Below are positions 62,345 through 64,000 of a stretch of DNA of 64,000 bases, piece after piece. The stretch is from CAIMUS01 sp046347625. GTDB taxonomy: Bacteria; Pseudomonadota; Gammaproteobacteria; Competibacterales; Competibacteraceae. Position 1 is the stretch's first letter. Every line of letters begins with the position of its first letter. Position numbers and translations under genes: made by a program. The stretch lies in contig JAXMFU010000005.1 of the NCBI GenBank assembly GCA_046347625.1, positions 558,001 to 622,000 of the forward strand, in the 5' to 3' direction. The notes below the pieces were generated by a model. That model was not told the DNA's origin and did no database searches. It worked only from the letters and a program-made list of their open reading frames with translations.

Positions 62345-63204
62345 ACACGATTTCCCGGATGATCGATATGCCACTGCACAAAGGTCTTGGCCGCCAGCAT
62401 GACCAAGGCCATCAGCGTCAGCAGCGAAGCACAGGCGAAGGCGGCAACGCCGTTGTATTCGTTATAGAGGATTTCCACATGCAGCGGCAAGGTATTGGTC
62501 AGACCACGGATATGACCGGAAACCACGGATACCGCGCCGAATTCGCCCAGGGCGCGGGCCGTGCACAGAATAACACCATACAGTAGCCCCCAGCGGATAT
62601 TGGGCAGAGTGACCCGCCGGAACATCTGCCAACCGCTGGCCCCTAACAGAATCGCCGCCTCTTCCTCGTCATTGCCCTGGGCCTGCATCAACGGAATCAG
62701 CTCGCGGGCGATAAAGGGAAAAGTGACGAAGACCGTCGCCAGCACGATGCCCGGCACTGCAAAGATAATTTTCAGGTCATGTTCCGCCAGCCAGGGTCCG
62801 AACCAGCCCTGGGCACCGAACATCAGCACATAGATCAGGCCGGCGATCACCGGGGAAATGGCGAACGGCAGATCGATCAGGGTGATCAGCATGCCCTTGC
62901 CGGGAAAGTCGAAGCGGGCAATCGCCCAGGCGGCGGCCAGGCCGAAGATCAGATTCAACGGCACGGCAATGATCGCGGCCAGCAGCGTCAGCCGAATGGC
63001 GGCGAGCGCATCCGGCTCGGTAATGGCAGCCCAATAGAGTCCCAGCCCCTTGCGCAACGCTTCCGTGAAGACGGCAAAGAGCGGTAGCCAGAGGAATAAT
63101 CCCAAGAAACCCAAAGCAACCATCAGCAGAAGCCCACGAACCCAGGGTTTCTCCTCGGTAGCGCGGGGTGGCGCATAGACGGCGGTGGTGGCGGCGCCAG
63201 CCAT
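62341..63204 (-). CDS. cysW: Sulfate ABC transporter permease CysW
   Basis: 287 aa, six membrane helices. The EAA loop is in ELIPLMQAQGNDEEEAAILLGASGWQMFRRVTLPNI (about residues 168-203). The N-terminal segment KGLGLYWAAITEPDALAAIRLT is typical of CysW. Its ATG overlaps the cysT stop codon by one base. Confidence 0.95.
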   Translation of the reverse strand: MAGAATTAVYAPPRATEEKPWVRGLLLMVALGFLGLFLWLPLFAVFTEALRKGLGLYWAAITEPDALAAIRLTLLAAIIAVPLNLIFGLAAAWAIARFDFPGKGMLITLIDLPFAISPVIAGLIYVLMFGAQGWFGPWLAEHDLKIIFAVPGIVLATVFVTFPFIARELIPLMQAQGNDEEEAAILLGASGWQMFRRVTLPNIRWGLLYGVILCTARALGEFGAVSVVSGHIRGLTNTLPLHVEILYNEYNGVAAFACASLLTLMALVMLAAKTFVQWHIDHPGNRV

Positions 63205-64000
63205 TAGACGTTTCCTCTTAATTCCCGGTGGGCCCGCCAGGCCTGGAACAGATTGATGATCAGCAGCAGAGTAAAGGAAATGACCATCATGACCACCGCG
63301 ATGGCGTTGGCACCGGCATAGTCATACTGCTCCAGCCGACCGACAATCAACACCGGCGTGATTTCCGATAGCATCGGCATATTGCCGGCGATAAAAATCA
63401 CCGAGCCGTATTCGCCGATGGCACGGGCGAAAGCCATGGTAAACCCGGTGATCAGCGCCGGCATGATGGCCGGCAGCAGGACCCGATAAAACGTCTGCCA
63501 GCGACTGGCCCCCAGGCTGGCGGCGGCTTCCTCGAGTTCCTGTTCCAGCTCCTGCAAAACGGGTTCCACCGTCCGCACCACGAAGGGTAGGCCGATAAAG
63601 ATCAGCGCCACTACGATCCCTAAGGGGGTGTAAGCCACTTTGATGCCGTAAGGGGCCAGCAGCGAACCCAGCCAGCCGTTCGGCGCATACAAAGAAGCCA
63701 GGGTAATGCCGGCCACCGCCGTCGGCAGGGCGAACGGCAAATCTACCAGGGCATCGACCATGCGTTTGCCGGGAAACCGATACCGCACCAGCACCCAGGC
63801 CACCACCAGACCGAAAAAAGCATTGACCAGCGCCGCCAGCAAGGAAGCGCCGAAAGTCAGCCGATAAGAAGCCAGCACCCTGGGTGTGGTTGTCGTCGCC
63901 CAAAATTCCTGCCAGCTTAAACCGGCCGCTTTGATAAAAGTCGCGCTCAGTGGAATCAGCACGATCAGACAGAGATACGCCAGGCTGAATCCCAGCGTCG
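63204..64000 (-). CDS. cysT: Sulfate ABC transporter permease CysT (5' partial)
   Basis: 265 in-window residues; the frame remains open to the last base (TLGFSLAYLCLIVLIPL), which matches an N-terminal CysT segment, so only a short N-terminus is missing. The EAA loop is in VEPVLQELEQELEEAAASLGASRWQTFYRVLLPAI. SWQEFWATTTTPRVLASYRL is characteristic. The periplasmic sulfate-binding protein gene is probably just outside the window. Confidence 0.95.
   Translation of the reverse strand, partial: TLGFSLAYLCLIVLIPLSATFIKAAGLSWQEFWATTTTPRVLASYRLTFGASLLAALVNAFFGLVVAWVLVRYRFPGKRMVDALVDLPFALPTAVAGITLASLYAPNGWLGSLLAPYGIKVAYTPLGIVVALIFIGLPFVVRTVEPVLQELEQELEEAAASLGASRWQTFYRVLLPAIMPALITGFTMAFARAIGEYGSVIFIAGNMPMLSEITPVLIVGRLEQYDYAGANAIAVVMMVISFTLLLIINLFQAWRAHRELRGNV

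Overview
The window is a chromosomal segment of a Gammaproteobacterium with moderate GC. The evidence is the housekeeping order ispB / rplU-rpmA-obgE-proB, rpsT / murJ-ribF-ileS-lspA-ispH, a complete minor-pilin block (fimT-pilV-pilW-pilX-pilY1-pilE), cysT-cysW-cysA and a PEP-CTERM protein. The gene order resembles Chromatiales/Competibacter-like lineages, but genus and species cannot be fixed from sequence reading alone.

Layout. 1-2750: end of an RND-type outer-membrane channel, an L-lactate dehydrogenase and a PEP-CTERM surface protein. 3359-27445: a large polysaccharide locus on the + strand. It holds CDP-glucose dideoxysugar genes (rfbF, rfbG, rfbH), a Wzx-like flippase, a Wzy-like polymerase, three GT9-type transferases, ADP-heptose genes (gmhA, hldE, hldD), a GT2 transferase, a WcaJ-like initiating phosphosugar transferase, a methyltransferase, a PHP-type tyrosine phosphatase, Wza- and Wzc-like export proteins, a TPR protein, a FecR-like secreted protein and an O-antigen ligase/polymerase. 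The rfbH gene is fused in frame behind a complete MazF/PemK-like toxin domain, with a small antitoxin-like gene directly upstream.

27453-35307: the most interesting part, a lasso-peptide biosynthetic cluster at the end of the polysaccharide locus. It runs PqqD-like RRE (B1), transglutaminase-like leader peptidase (B2), a second PqqD-like RRE, asparagine-synthetase-type lasso cyclase (C), a short precursor gene (A), and an HPr-kinase-like tailoring kinase (K). On the opposite strand follow an ABC exporter (D) and a nucleotidyltransferase (N). The precursor (30654-30830, 58 aa) carries the full YxxPxLxxxGxxxxxT leader motif and a predicted 16-residue core, SGGSRSIDGAGTQRRA, with a possible Ser1-Asp8 macrolactam. 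The core ends in Ala, although known kinases of this type phosphorylate a C-terminal Ser. Heptanucleotide tandem arrays in inverted orientation bracket the segment from B1 to D.

35491-39404: a DUF1036-type secreted protein, a CBS-pair protein, a nitronate monooxygenase-like protein and a DapA/NanA-family aldolase. 39955-52069: tRNA-Pro(CGG), ispB, and the ribosomal, GTPase, proline, lipid II flippase, riboflavin, isoleucyl-tRNA, signal peptidase II and isoprenoid genes. 52089-59373: type IV pilus minor pilins and PilY1. 59836-64000: proline iminopeptidase, D-aminoacyl-tRNA deacylase and a sulfate/thiosulfate ABC importer. Several families of small palindromic or inverted-repeat elements sit between genes.
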